Counted from the first letter of the stretch, positions 44,803-56,386 are shown. The stretch is 64,000 nucleotides of DNA from an uncultured Oceanobacillus sp. (GCA_938004015.1 CALKWU010000215.1:1-64000); one strand, 5' to 3'. Notes: generated from the letters alone by a model not told the origin. Translations and numbers: made by a program.

Positions 44803-47800
44803 ATGGATTTGTCGAAACAAGAAAAGTTGAACATCCTGCTTGAGCAGATTCATATGCCGGAAGAAACGCTGGAACAATTTGCAAACGGTTATTTAAATAA
44901 ATTAGTCGTCATTAAAAAGTCGAAAGTTTGGCATTTTCATATTCATCTACAATCAGTTCTCCCATATCAAGTATATAAAATGTTTCGGATGAAATTAAAT
45001 GAAGCTTTCCACCACATCGCTGACGTCGATATAACGATTGAAACAACAGAAAAGGAAGTGTCCGAAGAAATCATCAAAGCATATTGGCAAGGTTTCCTCG
45101 AACAAATGCCACAACTTTCACCAGCAACAAAACAGTTATTGGAAAAACAAGCCCCTAAAATCGACAATAATAAAGTTATGTTAACCGCGAGAAATGAGTT
45201 GGAAGCTCATACGTTGAAAAGCAGATTGACCGAGGCGATGAAACAATTCTTTTCCAAGGCTGGTTTTCCTAACTTGACACTGGAAATGAAAATCAACAGT
45301 AATCCGGAAGAACTGCAACGTTTCAAAGAAGCGACAGCAAAAGAAGATCAGCAATTTGTCATGAATTCGGTCAAAGAAAAAGAAAAGCGCGATCAAGCTC
45401 GTGCTGAAAATAAACAGGCTTCATTACTGCTCGGTTATCGGATTCAAGACGAACCAATCCGGATGGAAGAAATCCAAGAAGAGGAAAGAAGAGTCACAGT
45501 CCAAGGGTATGTTTTTTCAGTGGAAGTGAAAGAGTTACGTTCAGGTAGAAGCCTACTTCTCATTAAAGCGACCGATTACACAGATTCCTTGGAAATCAAG
45601 ATGTTTTCCCGTGGAGACGACGATGCCGAAAAGTTCAAATCAGTTGAAAAGGGGATGTGGATCAAAGCCAGGGGAAGCATCCAAACCGATATGTATTCCA
45701 ATGAACTGGCGATGATGGCCAACGATATTCAACAAATCGAAGTGGAAGAACGGAAAGATACAGCTCTGGAAAACGAAAAACGAGTCGAGCTCCATGCCCA
45801 TACGACGATGAGTCAAATGGATGCGGTCGTATCGCCAAGTGCACTCGTCGCACAAGCTGCGAAATGGGGGCATCCGGCCGTTGCCATCACCGATCATGCT
45901 GCAGTGCAAGGATTTCCGGAAGCTCATGCGGCAAGTAAAGAACATGGCATCAAAGTCATTTATGGGGTGGAAGCGAATTTAGTCGATGACGGTGTGCCGA
46001 TCGCCTACAACTCGCAAGATATTGAGTTGGAATCTGCGAGCTATGTCGTGTTCGACGTGGAAACGACCGGTTTATCTGCCGTTTACGATACGATCATCGA
46101 ACTGGCTGCGGTGCGTGTGCAAGAAGGTGAAATCGTCGACCGTTTCGAATCCTTTGCCAATCCACATCACCCATTGTCAGAAACGACGATCAATTTGACC
46201 GGAATTACAGATGATATGTTGAAAGATGCACCGGAAGTGGAAGATGTGCTGAAGGATTTCGCCGAATGGATGGGCGATGATGTGCTTGTTGCCCACAATG
46301 CGACCTTCGATATCGGTTTCATCAACCAAGGATTTGAAAAAATCGGAATGGAAAAAGTGAAAAATCCGATCATCGATACATTGGAACTTGCACGATTTTT
46401 ACTGCCGCAATTGAAGAATCACCGTTTGAACACATTGTGTAAACATTTCAACATTGAGCTCACCCAACATCACCGAGCGATATACGATGCAGAGGCAACC
46501 GGCCATTTGACATGGAAATTAGTGAAACAATTATTGGAAAAAGGAATTACGAACCACGGACAATTGAATGACCATATGGGGGAAGGAGACGCCTATCAAC
46601 GTTCACGCCCGTTCCACTGCACGATTTTGGCAGCAAATGATGTCGGGTTGAAAAATTTATATAAACTTGTCTCTTACGCCCATATCAATTACTTTTACCG
46701 GGTGCCACGCATCCCTCGCTCTGTATTGGCAAAACATCGGGAAGGGCTTCTCATCGGTTCGGCTTGTGATCAAGGGGAACTATTTGAAACGATGATGCAA
46801 AAATCGGAAGATGAGGCTGAGAAAGTAGCGGAATTCTATGATTACATCGAAGTCCAACCACCGGAAAACTATATTCATTTAATTGAAAAAGAATTAGTGC
46901 AAAACGAAGCGCAAATTTTGGACATCATCAAGAAATTAGTGCATTTAGGGGAAAAGATGAATAAACCGGTAGTGGCAACTGGAAACGTCCACTATCTGGA
47001 GGAAACCGATAAACAATATCGGGAAATCCTCATCGCATCACAAGCGGGGAATCCGTTGAGTCGTCATACATTGCCGGACACTCCTTTCCGGACGACGGAT
47101 GAAATGCTCGAATGTTTCCGCTTCTTAGGTGAAGAGAAAGCGTATGAAATCGTTGTGGAAAATACACGACAACTGGCTAATCGCTTAGAAGCGATTTCTC
47201 CAATCAAAGATGGACTGTTCGCTCCGACGATTGAAGGGGCAGAACAGGAAATGCGAGAATTATGTTATACGAGAGCGAAAGAAATTTATGGTGATCCTTT
47301 GCCGGAAATCGTTGAAGAACGTCTCGAAAAGGAATTGAAAAGTATCATCGGGAATGGTTTTGCCGTCATTTATTTGATTTCCCACAAATTAGTGAAAAAA
47401 TCATTGGAAGACGGTTATCTCGTCGGTTCTCGAGGGTCGGTAGGTTCTTCCTTTGTTGCGACGATGGCGGAAATCACCGAAGTGAACCCACTTGCCCCAC
47501 ATTATGTTTGTCCAAAATGTCAATACAATGAATTCTTTACGGATGGTTCGGTCGCCAGTGGATTTGACCTTCCTGACAAGCCGTGTCCTGAATGCGGTCA
47601 TGAGTTGACAAAAGATGGACAAGATATCCCATTTGAAACGTTCCTTGGTTTTGAAGGGGATAAAGTGCCGGACATCGATTTGAACTTCTCAGGCATTTAT
47701 CAGCCGCGCGCCCATAAATATACGAAAGAATTGTTCGGAGAAGACTATGTTTTCCGAGCAGGAACAATCGGTACTGTAGCCGAAAAGACCGCCTATGGTT

Positions 47801-49089
47801 ACGTGAGAGGGTATGCGAATGATAATGATTTGAAATTGAAACGGGCAGAAATCGATCGTCTCGTCCAAGGCTGTACAGGAGTAAAACGGACGACCGGTCA
47901 ACATCCGGGCGGGATTATCGTTGTGCCACAAGATAAAGAAATATATGATTTCACACCGATCCAATACCCGGCGGACGACCGGAAAAGCGAGTGGCGGACC
48001 ACCCACTTCGATTTCCATTCCATCGAAGACAATTTGTTGAAATTGGACATACTCGGTCATGATGACCCGACCGTTATCCGTATGCTCCAGGATATGAGTG
48101 GAATTGATCCGAAAGATATTCCGATTGATGACCCGGAAGTGATGAAAATCTTTTCCAGTACGGAACCGCTCGGGGTGACACCGGAACAGATCAATTGTAA
48201 AACGGGTACGCTTGGCGTTCCGGAGTTCGGTACACCGTTTGTCAGACAAATGCTGGAAGAGACGAAACCGAGCACATTCGGCGAGTTGTTGATCATTTCC
48301 GGTTTGTCCCACGGAACGGACGTTTGGCTGGGGAATGCCCAAGAGTTGATCAATAATGGAACTTGTGAATTGTCTGACGTCATCGGTTGTCGTGACGACA
48401 TTATGGTTTATTTGATGCAAAAAGGGTTGGAACCATCGCTTGCTTTCACAATCATGGAGTTTGTCCGTAAAGGAAGAGGTCTGAAAGATGAGTGGATCGT
48501 CGAAATGAAAAAACATGGTGTGCCGGATTGGTATATCGAGTCATGCAAGAAAATCAAGTATATGTTTCCGAAAGCACACGCAGCGGCATACGTTCTCATG
48601 GCTATCCGAATTGCTTACTTTAAAGTCCATCACCCAATCCTCTTTTATGCGGCATACTTTACCGTAAAAGCAAGTGATTTTGATTTAGACACGATGATTC
48701 AAGGCTCTGATGCGATCAGAAAGCGCATCGAAGTAATCCATGCGAAAGGGAACGATGCTTCGCCGAAAGAGAAATCTTTATTGACCGTATTGGAAGTGGC
48801 TCTTGAAATGTGTGAACGAGGTTTTTCCTTCCAAAAGGTCGATTTATACCGTTCCGCCGCCACTGAATTCCTCGTCGATGGTGATTCGTTGATTCCGCCG
48901 TTCAATGCCGTCGATGGGATCGGAACGAATGCGGCATTAAATATCGTGGAAGCGAGAAAAGACGGTGAATTTCTGTCAAAAGAAGATTTTCATGAGCGCA
49001 GTAAAGTATCGAAAACGGTATTGGAATACCTTGAGCGTCACGGTTGTTTGGATGGAATGGAAGAAAAGAACCAATTATCTTTGTTTTAA
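44803..49089 (+). CDS. polC: DNA polymerase III alpha subunit, PolC type
   Basis: Main replicative polymerase of Gram-positive bacteria with built-in proofreading. It is 1428 residues (B. subtilis 1437). An N-terminal domain and OB fold (about 235-330) precede PHP part 1 ([14 protein letters not shown] near 330), then an inserted DEDD exonuclease (about 410-580: [41 protein letters not shown]), PHP part 2, a zinc-binding site (CPKCQ...CPECGH near 903-930) and the polymerase core with PDIDLNFSG (near 956). [19 protein letters not shown] lies near the C-terminus. GGGGAGG precedes ATG 44803. Confidence 0.99.
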   Translation: MDLSKQEKLNILLEQIHMPEETLEQFANGYLNKLVVIKKSKVWHFHIHLQSVLPYQVYKMFRMKLNEAFHHIADVDITIETTEKEVSEEIIKAYWQGFLEQMPQLSPATKQLLEKQAPKIDNNKVMLTARNELEAHTLKSRLTEAMKQFFSKAGFPNLTLEMKINSNPEELQRFKEATAKEDQQFVMNSVKEKEKRDQARAENKQASLLLGYRIQDEPIRMEEIQEEERRVTVQGYVFSVEVKELRSGRSLLLIKATDYTDSLEIKMFSRGDDDAEKFKSVEKGMWIKARGSIQTDMYSNELAMMANDIQQIEVEERKDTALENEKRVELHAHTTMSQMDAVVSPSALVAQAAKWGHPAVAITDHAAVQGFPEAHAASKEHGIKVIYGVEANLVDDGVPIAYNSQDIELESASYVVFDVETTGLSAVYDTIIELAAVRVQEGEIVDRFESFANPHHPLSETTINLTGITDDMLKDAPEVEDVLKDFAEWMGDDVLVAHNATFDIGFINQGFEKIGMEKVKNPIIDTLELARFLLPQLKNHRLNTLCKHFNIELTQHHRAIYDAEATGHLTWKLVKQLLEKGITNHGQLNDHMGEGDAYQRSRPFHCTILAANDVGLKNLYKLVSYAHINYFYRVPRIPRSVLAKHREGLLIGSACDQGELFETMMQKSEDEAEKVAEFYDYIEVQPPENYIHLIEKELVQNEAQILDIIKKLVHLGEKMNKPVVATGNVHYLEETDKQYREILIASQAGNPLSRHTLPDTPFRTTDEMLECFRFLGEEKAYEIVVENTRQLANRLEAISPIKDGLFAPTIEGAEQEMRELCYTRAKEIYGDPLPEIVEERLEKELKSIIGNGFAVIYLISHKLVKKSLEDGYLVGSRGSVGSSFVATMAEITEVNPLAPHYVCPKCQYNEFFTDGSVASGFDLPDKPCPECGHELTKDGQDIPFETFLGFEGDKVPDIDLNFSGIYQPRAHKYTKELFGEDYVFRAGTIGTVAEKTAYGYVRGYANDNDLKLKRAEIDRLVQGCTGVKRTTGQHPGGIIVVPQDKEIYDFTPIQYPADDRKSEWRTTHFDFHSIEDNLLKLDILGHDDPTVIRMLQDMSGIDPKDIPIDDPEVMKIFSSTEPLGVTPEQINCKTGTLGVPEFGTPFVRQMLEETKPSTFGELLIISGLSHGTDVWLGNAQELINNGTCELSDVIGCRDDIMVYLMQKGLEPSLAFTIMEFVRKGRGLKDEWIVEMKKHGVPDWYIESCKKIKYMFPKAHAAAYVLMAIRIAYFKVHHPILFYAAYFTVKASDFDLDTMIQGSDAIRKRIEVIHAKGNDASPKEKSLLTVLEVALEMCERGFSFQKVDLYRSAATEFLVDGDSLIPPFNAVDGIGTNAALNIVEARKDGEFLSKEDFHERSKVSKTVLEYLERHGCLDGMEEKNQLSLF

Positions 49090-49111
49090 TACAGTCCAAG
49101 TCGATATAGGC

Positions 49112-49140
49112 TTGCATACCGCAATCAACTGTGCTATACT
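49112..49140 (+). promoter_or_regulatory. Sigma-A promoter for the rimP-nusA-infB operon
   Basis: TTGCAT (49112-49117), 17 bases, TATACT (49135-49140). It lies just after polC and is followed at once by two terminator-like hairpins in the leader. Confidence 0.65.
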
Positions 49141-49174
49141 AAATTCTGGAAAGTATCGAATGAGTACGTAAAGG

Positions 49175-49197
49175 AGTGGGTTTTCGCCCACTTTTTC
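49175..49197 (+). terminator. Leader terminator 1 of the rimP-nusA operon
   Basis: AGTGGG (49175-49180), TTTTCG loop, CCCACT (49187-49192), then TTTTCTTCTT. It could end polC transcripts, or attenuate transcription from the promoter at 49112-49140, about 30 bases after the predicted start. Confidence 0.7.
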
Positions 49198-49226
49198 TTC
49201 TTAGGAATGCATTCACTAAACCCGAC

Positions 49227-49258
49227 CCCTAGCCCCTTACTTCAGGCTAGGGTTTTGT
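49227..49258 (+). terminator. Leader terminator 2 of the rimP-nusA operon
   Basis: CCCTAGCC (49227-49234) and GGCTAGGG (49245-49252) form a perfect 8-bp stem with a 10-base loop, followed by TTTTGTATTGTT. It is the second tandem hairpin before rimP; NusA is known to autoregulate through leader termination in B. subtilis. Confidence 0.7.
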
Positions 49259-49345
49259 ATTGTTCCTATGCTGTTTCTGAAAATGAAAAATAGTGAACTT
49301 GAGCATAATATGTGAAAGGATTGCTGGCTAAAAGGAGGAATGGAC

Positions 49346-49813
49346 ATGTCAAAAGTGATTGAAACGACCGAACAATTGGTCACGCCGATTTTGGCGGAAA
49401 ATGGATTGGAATTGGTTGATATCGAATACGTGAAGGAAGGGAAAAATTGGTTTTTGCGCGTGTATATCGATAAACCGGGCGGCGTGGATATTTCCGAGTG
49501 CAGTATGGTATCAGAACAATTGAGTGAAAAGCTGGATGCTTCCGACCCGATCAAGGGGGCCTATTTTCTCGAAGTGTCTTCACCAGGGGCGGAACGGCCG
49601 TTGAAAACGAAGAAGGATATTCAAAACAGTGTCAATAAACACGTTTATGTGACATTGTATGAACCAATCGACGGCGAAAAAGCATATGAAGGTCTATTGA
49701 AATCGTTTGAAGATGATGTACTGACGATCGAGTATAAAGTGAAAACAGCAAAAAAACTTGTCGACATACCATATGAAAAAGTGGCTAAGGCAAGATTAGC
49801 TGTAATGTTTTGA
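49346..49813 (+). CDS. rimP: Ribosome maturation factor RimP
   Basis: 30S assembly factor of 155 residues from ATG 49346; AAAGGAGG (49331-49338) is 7 bases away, while ATG 49340 is too close. Typical sequence: [41 protein letters not shown] and [19 protein letters not shown]. nusA follows after 18 bases, the universal rimP-nusA-infB order. Confidence 0.97.
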   Translation: MSKVIETTEQLVTPILAENGLELVDIEYVKEGKNWFLRVYIDKPGGVDISECSMVSEQLSEKLDASDPIKGAYFLEVSSPGAERPLKTKKDIQNSVNKHVYVTLYEPIDGEKAYEGLLKSFEDDVLTIEYKVKTAKKLVDIPYEKVAKARLAVMF

Positions 49814-49831
49814 TAAGGGGGATTATGAAAA

Positions 49832-50947
49832 GTGAACAGCCAATTGTTTGAAGCGATTGATTTATTGGCGGAAGAAAAAGGCATTGAAAAAGAGGTTCTT
49901 TTGGAAGCCTTGGAAGCGGCCTTGATTTCAGCCTATAAAAAAAATTTTAAATCAGCAACGAATGTGCGCGTGGAACTCGATGAGGAAAAAGGCGCCATGA
50001 AAGTGTATTCCAGAAAATCAGTCGTCGAAGAAGTGGAAGATGAACAGCAAGAAATTTCATTGGAAGAAGCGAGAATGATCGATCCGAATTATGAAATCGA
50101 CGACATTATCGAAGTGGAAGTGACGCCTAAGGATTTTGGGCGTATCGCCGCCCAAGCAGCAAAGCAAGTCGTGACACAACGGGTGAGGGAAGCAGAACGC
50201 GGTGTCATTTATTCGGAATTCGTCGACCGGGAAGATGACGTGATGACTGGGATCATCCAACGGAAAGATGCATGGTTTGTCTACGTTGATTTAGGTAAAA
50301 TTGAAGCGAAACTCGCTCAATCCGAGCAAATGCCTACGGAAGAATACAATATCCATGACCGGATTAAAGTGTATGTGACAAAAGTGGAAAACACAAGCAA
50401 AGGACCACAAATTTTCGTTTCCAGATCCCATCCGGGACTGTTGAAACGGTTATTCGAAATGGAAGTGCCGGAAATATATGATGGCACTGTCGAAATCAAG
50501 TCAGTTGCAAGGGAAGCTGGCGATCGTTCGAAAATATCCGTTTATGCGGAAAATCCGGATGTCGATGCAGTAGGAGCTTGTGTCGGTCCAAGAGGGCAAA
50601 GGGTTCAGGCGATTGTCGACGAATTGAAAGGTGAAAAAATCGATATCGTCGAATGGTCGGAAGATCCCGTTGTGTATGTTTCCAATGCATTGAGCCCTTC
50701 CAAAGTCATTGACGTCATTTTGAATGAAGAGGAAAAAGCGACGACAGTCATCGTCCCTGATTATCAATTATCTTTGGCGATCGGAAAAAGAGGCCAAAAT
50801 GCAAGATTGGCCGCGAAGTTGACCGGATGGAAAATCGACATTAAAAGTGAAACGGAAGCCAGGGAAGAAGGGCTATTGGAAGAAAACAGCGACGAGACTC
50901 TCGACGAAGAATCTTATTCAACAGATAATCAAGATTTATTTGAATAG
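49832..50947 (+). CDS. nusA: Transcription termination/antitermination protein NusA
   Basis: Binds RNA polymerase and modulates pausing and intrinsic termination. It is 371 residues starting at GTG 49832 (AAGGGGG upstream). An N-terminal domain precedes S1 (about 135-200) and two KH domains (about 230-345) with CVGPRGQRVQAIVDELKGEKIDIVEW (key part VGPRGQRVQAIV) and AIGKRGQNARLAAKLTGWKI. The C-terminus is acidic, as in other Bacilli, and lacks the extra repeats of E. coli NusA. Confidence 0.98.
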   Translation: MNSQLFEAIDLLAEEKGIEKEVLLEALEAALISAYKKNFKSATNVRVELDEEKGAMKVYSRKSVVEEVEDEQQEISLEEARMIDPNYEIDDIIEVEVTPKDFGRIAAQAAKQVVTQRVREAERGVIYSEFVDREDDVMTGIIQRKDAWFVYVDLGKIEAKLAQSEQMPTEEYNIHDRIKVYVTKVENTSKGPQIFVSRSHPGLLKRLFEMEVPEIYDGTVEIKSVAREAGDRSKISVYAENPDVDAVGACVGPRGQRVQAIVDELKGEKIDIVEWSEDPVVYVSNALSPSKVIDVILNEEEKATTVIVPDYQLSLAIGKRGQNARLAAKLTGWKIDIKSETEAREEGLLEENSDETLDEESYSTDNQDLFE

Positions 50948-50958
50948 GGGGAATTCTT

Positions 50959-51231
50959 ATGGCAAGAAAACGCAGGATTCCAGAAAGAAAATGCGTCGTC
51001 ACTGGTGAAATGCGTCCAAAAAAGGAATTGATCCGTGTCGTACGCAATAAAGAGGGGGAAGTTTTCGTCGATCCGACGGGAAAACAAAATGGCCGGGGCG
51101 CTTATTTGACTATTGACCCGGATGTCATTGCGAAAGCGGAAGAAACGAATGCGTTGGGTCGCGCTTTGAAGGCGGAAATCGATCCGGCGATTTATGACCA
51201 ATTACGTGAATTTGCGGGTAAAGGACAATGA
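50959..51231 (+). CDS. ylxR: YlxR/RnpM, RNase P modulator family
   Basis: 90-residue basic RNA-binding protein: RKRRIPERKCVVTGEMRPKKELIRVVR and the GRGAYL motif in NGRGAYLTIDPDVI. In B. subtilis the protein was recently described as an RNase P modulator (RnpM). It overlaps ylxQ by 4 bases. Confidence 0.95.
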   Translation: MARKRRIPERKCVVTGEMRPKKELIRVVRNKEGEVFVDPTGKQNGRGAYLTIDPDVIAKAEETNALGRALKAEIDPAIYDQLREFAGKGQ

Positions 51232-51530
51232 AGAGTTATTTGAATTTAGTCGGTCTTGCTTTTCGAGCCGGGAAATGTACGTTGGGAGAAGAAGCCATTT
51301 TGCGGGCAATTCGTAGCGAAAAGGCGGAGTTAGTCCTTATCGCCAAAGATGCAGGCGCACGTACGAAAAAGACGATGATCGATAAATGCACTTATTATCG
51401 GGTTCCTTATATCATTGTGGAAGAGGATCGGGAAGCCTTGTCCCACGCCATAGGGAAATCGGCTCGGGTTGCGGTCGCGATCCTTGATAAAGGTTTTGCG
51501 AAGGGTATAAAATCTTTTTTTGTTAATTAA
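51228..51530 (+). CDS. ylxQ: YlxQ, L7Ae-family RNA-binding protein
   Basis: 100-residue L7Ae/L30e-like protein ([56 protein letters not shown]). Such proteins bind kink-turns; the target is not known for YlxQ. It overlaps ylxR and precedes infB, the conserved order. Confidence 0.94.
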   Translation: MKSYLNLVGLAFRAGKCTLGEEAILRAIRSEKAELVLIAKDAGARTKKTMIDKCTYYRVPYIIVEEDREALSHAIGKSARVAVAILDKGFAKGIKSFFVN

Positions 51531-51546
51531 TTTCGGGGGTGAACGT

Positions 51547-53667
51547 ATGAAGAAAATGCGTGTATATGAATATGCAAAGAAGAAAAATGTGACAAGTAAA
51601 GAAGTGCTTCATTATTTAAAGGAAATCGATGTGGAAGTATCCAACCACATGTCGACGATAACGGAAAATGTCATCCGATTACTTGATAAAAAATTCGATC
51701 CAAAACGAACGGATGAAGAAAAGAAAAAACGTACTGGAAAACCAACACAGAAAAAAGACAATAATCAAAGACCAGCGAATAAAAAACAAGATAAAAATGG
51801 CGGTGCTAAATCTGCAAGTAAGAAGGATCAGCCGAAAAAACAACGGAACAAAAAGAAAAGAGACCGGAAAAAAGGAAAACAGCAGCAAACTGCTCAACCG
51901 GAAGTCGAGCAAACACCTGAAAAAATCACTTACAGCAATACACTGACGGTAAGTGAATTGGCACAAAAGCTGAATAAAAAAGAAGCGGAAATCATCAAAA
52001 AGCTCATGTTTTTAGGTGTGATGGCGACAAAAAACCAAGACTTGGATGACGATGCCATCGAATTGATTTGCAGTGAGTACGGTGTTGAAGTCGAGAAAGA
52101 AATCATTTTGGAAGATACGGATTTTGAAAAATATTTGAAAGAAGAAAAAGAAGAAGATTTACAGGAAAGACCTGCTGTCGTCACGATCATGGGACACGTG
52201 GATCACGGAAAGACAACCCTGCTCGATTCGATCCGTCAAACGAAAGTGACCGCAGGAGAGGCCGGCGGTATCACACAACATATCGGTGCCTATCAAGTTG
52301 AAGCAAATGGCAAGAAAATCACTTTTTTGGATACACCGGGACATGCGGCCTTTACAAGTATGCGTTCACGTGGAGCGGAAGTGACCGATATCGCCATCCT
52401 TGTCGTTGCTGCTGATGATGGTGTCATGCCGCAAACCGTGGAAGCTTTGAACCACGCAAAAGCTGCTGAAGTACCGATCATCGTTGCGGTGAACAAAATG
52501 GATAAGCCGACTGCCAATCCGGATCGTGTCATGCAGGAGTTGACAGAATATGAATTGATTCCGGAAGATTGGGGCGGCGATACGATTTTTGTCAACATTT
52601 CCGCCATCAAACATGAAGGAATCGATGACCTGTTGGAAATGGTCCTCCTAGTGGCAGAAATGGAAGAGTTGAAAGCCAACCCGGATACGAATGCATTCGG
52701 AACGGTCATCGACGCTAAATTGGATCGAGGCAAAGGCCCTGTCGCTACTTTGCTTGTACAAAATGGTACGCTGCGTGTCAGTGATGCTCTCGTTGCCGGA
52801 AACACATTTGGTCGCGTTCGGGCAATGGTCAATGATATTGGTGAACGGGTACAAGAAGCCGGACCTTCGATGCCTGTTGAAATCACAGGCTTAAATGAAG
52901 TGCCACAGGCAGGAGACCAGTTCCTCGTTTTCGAAGATGAGAAAAAGGCCCGTCAAATCGCAGAAGCCCGTGCGGAAAAATATCTTGATGAAACCCGCGG
53001 TCAGCAAAGCAAAGTCAGTTTGGACGATTTGTTTGAACAGATCAAACAAGGTGATATGAAAGAATTGAATATCATCATCAAAGCAGATGTGCACGGATCG
53101 GCAGAAGCCCTTTCCAGCTCATTGCAGAAAATCGATGTGGAAGGCGTCAAAGTGAAAATCATCCATACAGGCGTAGGGGCGATCAACGAGTCGGATATTA
53201 TCCTTGCCTCTGCATCCAATGCGATCGTCATCGGCTTCAACGTCAGACCAGATGTCAATGCAAAACATGCGGCAGAGCGCGAAAAGGTGGATGTACGACT
53301 ACACCGAGTCATTTATAAAGCGATTGAAGAAATCGAAGCGGCGATGAAAGGATTGCTGGATCCCGAATATGAAGAGAAAGTGATCGGACAAGCAGAAGTA
53401 CGGGAAACATTTAAAGTGTCCCGGATCGGTACAATTGCCGGTTGCTATGTTTCCGATGGAAAAATCACCCGGGATGCCGGCGTGCGTGTCATTCGGGATG
53501 GCGTCGTCTTGTTTGAAGGTGAAATTGCTGCATTGAAACGTTTTAAAGATGATGTACGGGAAGTGCCGCAAAATTACGAATGCGGAATCACGATTACAAA
53601 CTATAACGACATTAAAGAAGGAGACATCATCGAGGCATTCATCATGGAGGAAATCAAACATACATGA
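51547..53667 (+). CDS. infB: Translation initiation factor IF-2
   Basis: GTPase that brings fMet-tRNA to the 30S subunit. It is 706 residues from ATG 51547 (GGGGGTGA). An N-terminal domain ([21 protein letters not shown]), a lysine-rich linker (about 55-125) and an IF2N domain ([22 protein letters not shown]) precede the G domain with [14 protein letters not shown] (about 215-228), [16 protein letters not shown] and AVNKMDKP. The C-terminal fMet-tRNA-binding domain ends in [22 protein letters not shown]. Confidence 0.98.
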   Translation: MKKMRVYEYAKKKNVTSKEVLHYLKEIDVEVSNHMSTITENVIRLLDKKFDPKRTDEEKKKRTGKPTQKKDNNQRPANKKQDKNGGAKSASKKDQPKKQRNKKKRDRKKGKQQQTAQPEVEQTPEKITYSNTLTVSELAQKLNKKEAEIIKKLMFLGVMATKNQDLDDDAIELICSEYGVEVEKEIILEDTDFEKYLKEEKEEDLQERPAVVTIMGHVDHGKTTLLDSIRQTKVTAGEAGGITQHIGAYQVEANGKKITFLDTPGHAAFTSMRSRGAEVTDIAILVVAADDGVMPQTVEALNHAKAAEVPIIVAVNKMDKPTANPDRVMQELTEYELIPEDWGGDTIFVNISAIKHEGIDDLLEMVLLVAEMEELKANPDTNAFGTVIDAKLDRGKGPVATLLVQNGTLRVSDALVAGNTFGRVRAMVNDIGERVQEAGPSMPVEITGLNEVPQAGDQFLVFEDEKKARQIAEARAEKYLDETRGQQSKVSLDDLFEQIKQGDMKELNIIIKADVHGSAEALSSSLQKIDVEGVKVKIIHTGVGAINESDIILASASNAIVIGFNVRPDVNAKHAAEREKVDVRLHRVIYKAIEEIEAAMKGLLDPEYEEKVIGQAEVRETFKVSRIGTIAGCYVSDGKITRDAGVRVIRDGVVLFEGEIAALKRFKDDVREVPQNYECGITITNYNDIKEGDIIEAFIMEEIKHT

Positions 53668-53942
53668 TTCTTTATGTGGAAGTCGAGTGTCTCCTTTATG
53701 AAGGGAATTCGTTGAAAGATAAACGTTCCTTGTTGAAACGTCTTTTCGCCAAATTGAAAAAAGAGTATAACGTGGCGGTAGCCGAATTGGATTACCATAA
53801 TTTGTGGCAGCGTACGAAAATCGGCATCGTCACGGTTTCCTCTGATGGCGTCCATGCCGAAAAAGTGATCCAACAAGTGTTAAGGCAAATCGATCAACTG
53901 CCTGAACTGGAACGGACGATAACGACAATGGAAAAATTGTAA
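53664..53942 (+). CDS. ylxP: YlxP, DUF503 family protein
   Basis: 92 residues: [41 protein letters not shown] (key part [12 protein letters not shown]) and [20 protein letters not shown]503 proteins sit between infB and rbfA in Bacilli; function is not established. The start overlaps the infB stop by 4 bases. Confidence 0.93.
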   Translation: MILYVEVECLLYEGNSLKDKRSLLKRLFAKLKKEYNVAVAELDYHNLWQRTKIGIVTVSSDGVHAEKVIQQVLRQIDQLPELERTITTMEKL

Positions 53943-53984
53943 AGAAGTTGTCATGTGTTAAGATTCCACAAATGAGGTGAGGAA

Positions 53985-54329
53985 ATGTCTGAATTAAGGT
54001 CTAATCGGGTCGCCGAACAGATGAAAAAAGAACTTGGCGAGATTTTAACGATGAAAATCAAAGATCCGCGCGTTGGCTTTGTTACGGTGACTGATGTCGA
54101 AGTGACAGGTGATTTGCAACAAGCGACGATATACATTTCTGTTTTAGGGAGTGAAAAAGAAAAACAAGATACGCTCCTAGGCCTTACGAAAGCGAAAGGA
54201 TTCATCCGTTCCGAAATCGGTAAACGAATCCGATTGCGGAAAACGCCGGAACTCATTTTTGAATTTGATGAAGCACTGGAGTACGGAAATCGGATTGAAT
54301 CGATTTTACGGGACTTGAATAATAAGTAG
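53985..54329 (+). CDS. rbfA: Ribosome-binding factor A
   Basis: Late 30S maturation factor of 114 residues with the KH-like fold: [38 protein letters not shown] (key part [16 protein letters not shown]), ATIYISVLG and [30 protein letters not shown] precedes ATG 53985. Confidence 0.97.
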   Translation: MSELRSNRVAEQMKKELGEILTMKIKDPRVGFVTVTDVEVTGDLQQATIYISVLGSEKEKQDTLLGLTKAKGFIRSEIGKRIRLRKTPELIFEFDEALEYGNRIESILRDLNNK

Positions 54330-54337
54330 ACAGAATA

Positions 54338-54414
54338 TCCGGTTCAGGCGCAATTGAACTTCCAGGAAGGGAAAGTGTTCCGTTTCCATTGTTCTTCTTG
54401 CTGCTGGAACCGGA
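54338..54414 (+). other. Folded spacer between rbfA and truB
   Basis: TCCGGTTC (54338-54345) is the exact reverse complement of GAACCGGA (54407-54414). Between them GGAAGGGAA and TTCCGTTTCC can form an inner hairpin. No T-run follows, so this is not a typical terminator; a processing site is possible. Confidence 0.4.
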
Positions 54415-54458
54415 ATGATGTTGATGTCGTTCAATAGGAAAAGGTAGGAGTGGATGTC

Positions 54459-55364
54459 ATGCATGGGATCCTTCCGTTGTGGAAACCAAAAGGAATGACT
54501 TCCCATGATTGCGTCATGGAAGTGCGGAAGATCTATCAGACGAAAAAAGTTGGTCATACGGGAACGTTGGACCCGGAAGCGGAAGGATTACTTCCGATTT
54601 GTCTCGGTGAGGCGACGAAAATCGTTCCTTTTTTGATGGAGACGGAGAAAACATATATTGCTGAAGTGAAACTAGGTGAGGCGACGGAGACGGAAGACCA
54701 TACGGGAAAGGTGATCGAACGGCAAGATGTGGCAGATTTTCCGACAACCGCTGCAATTGATGAAGCATTGGATTCGTTTCTTGGAGAACGCATCCAAATC
54801 CCTCCCATGTATTCAGCGGTCAAAGTGAAAGGAAAAAAGCTTTACGAATATGCCCGTGCGAATGAAACAGTCGAACGGCCGAAACGTAAGATCCATATTT
54901 ATGCCATTGAACGATTGAATGTGGATCAAAGTAGCGAGACGATCCGTTTTCAAGTGACTTGTTCAAAAGGGACTTATATCCGCACCCTCTGTGTCGACAT
55001 CGGCAAAAAATTAGGTTATCCGGCTCACATGTCCTTTTTGAAACGGACGAAGACGGCGAATTTCACTGAAAAAGATGCGATATCTTTAGAAGCATTGAAA
55101 GATGCGCCAGATGAAAATTCGCTCCGTAAATTTTTGCAATCGCCCATTTCCGGATTGCAACATTTAAGCCGAATGGAAGTGGATCAAGCGACTATGCACA
55201 AGGTGCTGAACGGACAAAAATTGCCGCGACCAGAGCCGCTTCCGAAAACCGATCCGTTTCTTCTCGTGCATGATGGGATACTGTTGGCGGTTTATCAACT
55301 GCATGAAAAAAACACCAATGAAATAAAGCCGATTCGAGTATTTAAGTTTGAAAAAAGTAGGTGA
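54459..55364 (+). CDS. truB: tRNA pseudouridine-55 synthase TruB
   Basis: 301 residues from ATG 54459 (AGGTAGGAG); GTG 54450 overlaps the SD. The catalytic Asp38 is in KKVGHTGTLDPEAEGLLPIC. MYSAVKVKGKKLYEYAR and CSKGTYIRTLCVDIGKKLGY (key part GTYIRTLCVDIG) are family motifs, and a C-terminal PUA-like region ends the protein. It overlaps the open frame of ribF. Confidence 0.97.
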   Translation: MHGILPLWKPKGMTSHDCVMEVRKIYQTKKVGHTGTLDPEAEGLLPICLGEATKIVPFLMETEKTYIAEVKLGEATETEDHTGKVIERQDVADFPTTAAIDEALDSFLGERIQIPPMYSAVKVKGKKLYEYARANETVERPKRKIHIYAIERLNVDQSSETIRFQVTCSKGTYIRTLCVDIGKKLGYPAHMSFLKRTKTANFTEKDAISLEALKDAPDENSLRKFLQSPISGLQHLSRMEVDQATMHKVLNGQKLPRPEPLPKTDPFLLVHDGILLAVYQLHEKNTNEIKPIRVFKFEKSR

Positions 55365-55371
55365 ATACATT

Positions 55372-56307
55372 TTGAGAACATTCAAATTGACATATCCGCA
55401 TACGTTCACACCGGCCGATATGCCGGAAACGGTGAGCGCAATCGGATTTTTTGACGGAATACATAGAGGCCATCAGCAAGTGATTGGAAAAGCTGTGGAA
55501 ATCGCCAGGGACAAAAAGATGGAAAGTGCAGTCATCACGTTCCATCCCCATCCTTCCGTCGTCCTGTCCAAAGGTACAAAACATGTCCAATATATTACAC
55601 CTTTGCGTGAAAAACAAGAAATCCTGCAACAAATGGACGTCGACCGGCTTTATATCATTGAATTCAATGAGGAATTGTCGAAACTGAGCCCGCAACAGTT
55701 CATCGACCATTTCATCATCGGGTTGAACATCAAACATCTAGTTGCCGGATTCGACTATAGTTTTGGCCATAAAGGAAAAGGGAATATGACTAACATCGGC
55801 GAATACACGAGAAATGAATTCGATTATACAGTAGTTGATAAAGTGACCAGCGATGAAGAAAAAGTGAGTTCCACTCGGATCAGAAAATTGCTCGCAGATG
55901 GAAACGTCGAAGCAGTGAATGAACTGCTCGGCAGACCTTTGAAATATACGAGCGAAGTCATCCAAGGAGCGAAACGGGGAGCGGAACTCGGTTACCCGAC
56001 GGCTAATTTGAAAATCAATGGGGATGCTTTGCTTCCGAAAATTGGAGTATATGCGGTGAAAGTGATTTATAAACATGCGGTTTATGAAGGGATGGCCAGT
56101 GTCGGCACGAATCCGACTTTTGCCGAAGATAAAGGGAATTTATCGGTGGAAGTCCATATTTTCGATTATAATCATGATTTGTATGGAGAAGAATTACAAA
56201 TTGAATGGCACAAATTCATCCGGGATGAAGAGACATTCGATCATGTGGACGACTTGATTGCACAAATGGACAAAGACGAAGAAGTCATCCGCAATTATTT
56301 TCGTTGA
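55372..56307 (+). CDS. ribF: Bifunctional riboflavin kinase / FAD synthetase
   Basis: Makes FMN and FAD. TTG 55372 with AGGTGA (55359-55364) gives 311 residues, near the 316 of B. subtilis RibC; TTG 55348 would lie inside truB. The N-terminal nucleotidyltransferase has AIGFFDGIHRGHQQVI, GFDYSFGHKGKGN and SSTRIRKLL. The C-terminal flavokinase has RGAELGYPTANLKI and GMASVGTNPTFAEDKGNLSVEVHIFDY (key part GTNPTF). Confidence 0.97.
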   Translation: MRTFKLTYPHTFTPADMPETVSAIGFFDGIHRGHQQVIGKAVEIARDKKMESAVITFHPHPSVVLSKGTKHVQYITPLREKQEILQQMDVDRLYIIEFNEELSKLSPQQFIDHFIIGLNIKHLVAGFDYSFGHKGKGNMTNIGEYTRNEFDYTVVDKVTSDEEKVSSTRIRKLLADGNVEAVNELLGRPLKYTSEVIQGAKRGAELGYPTANLKINGDALLPKIGVYAVKVIYKHAVYEGMASVGTNPTFAEDKGNLSVEVHIFDYNHDLYGEELQIEWHKFIRDEETFDHVDDLIAQMDKDEEVIRNYFR

Positions 56308-56330
56308 GCATATCGTGCTTCGATAAAAGC

Positions 56331-56359
56331 TTGAAATTCCAAGCTGTTTAGGTTATACT
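56331..56359 (+). promoter_or_regulatory. Sigma-A promoter for rpsO
   Basis: TTGAAA (56331-56336), 17 bases, TATACT (56354-56359), 24 bases after the ribF stop and 90 bases before rpsO. Confidence 0.7.
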
Positions 56360-56386
56360 GTCAGAGATAAACCATCCTCTTGGCAA

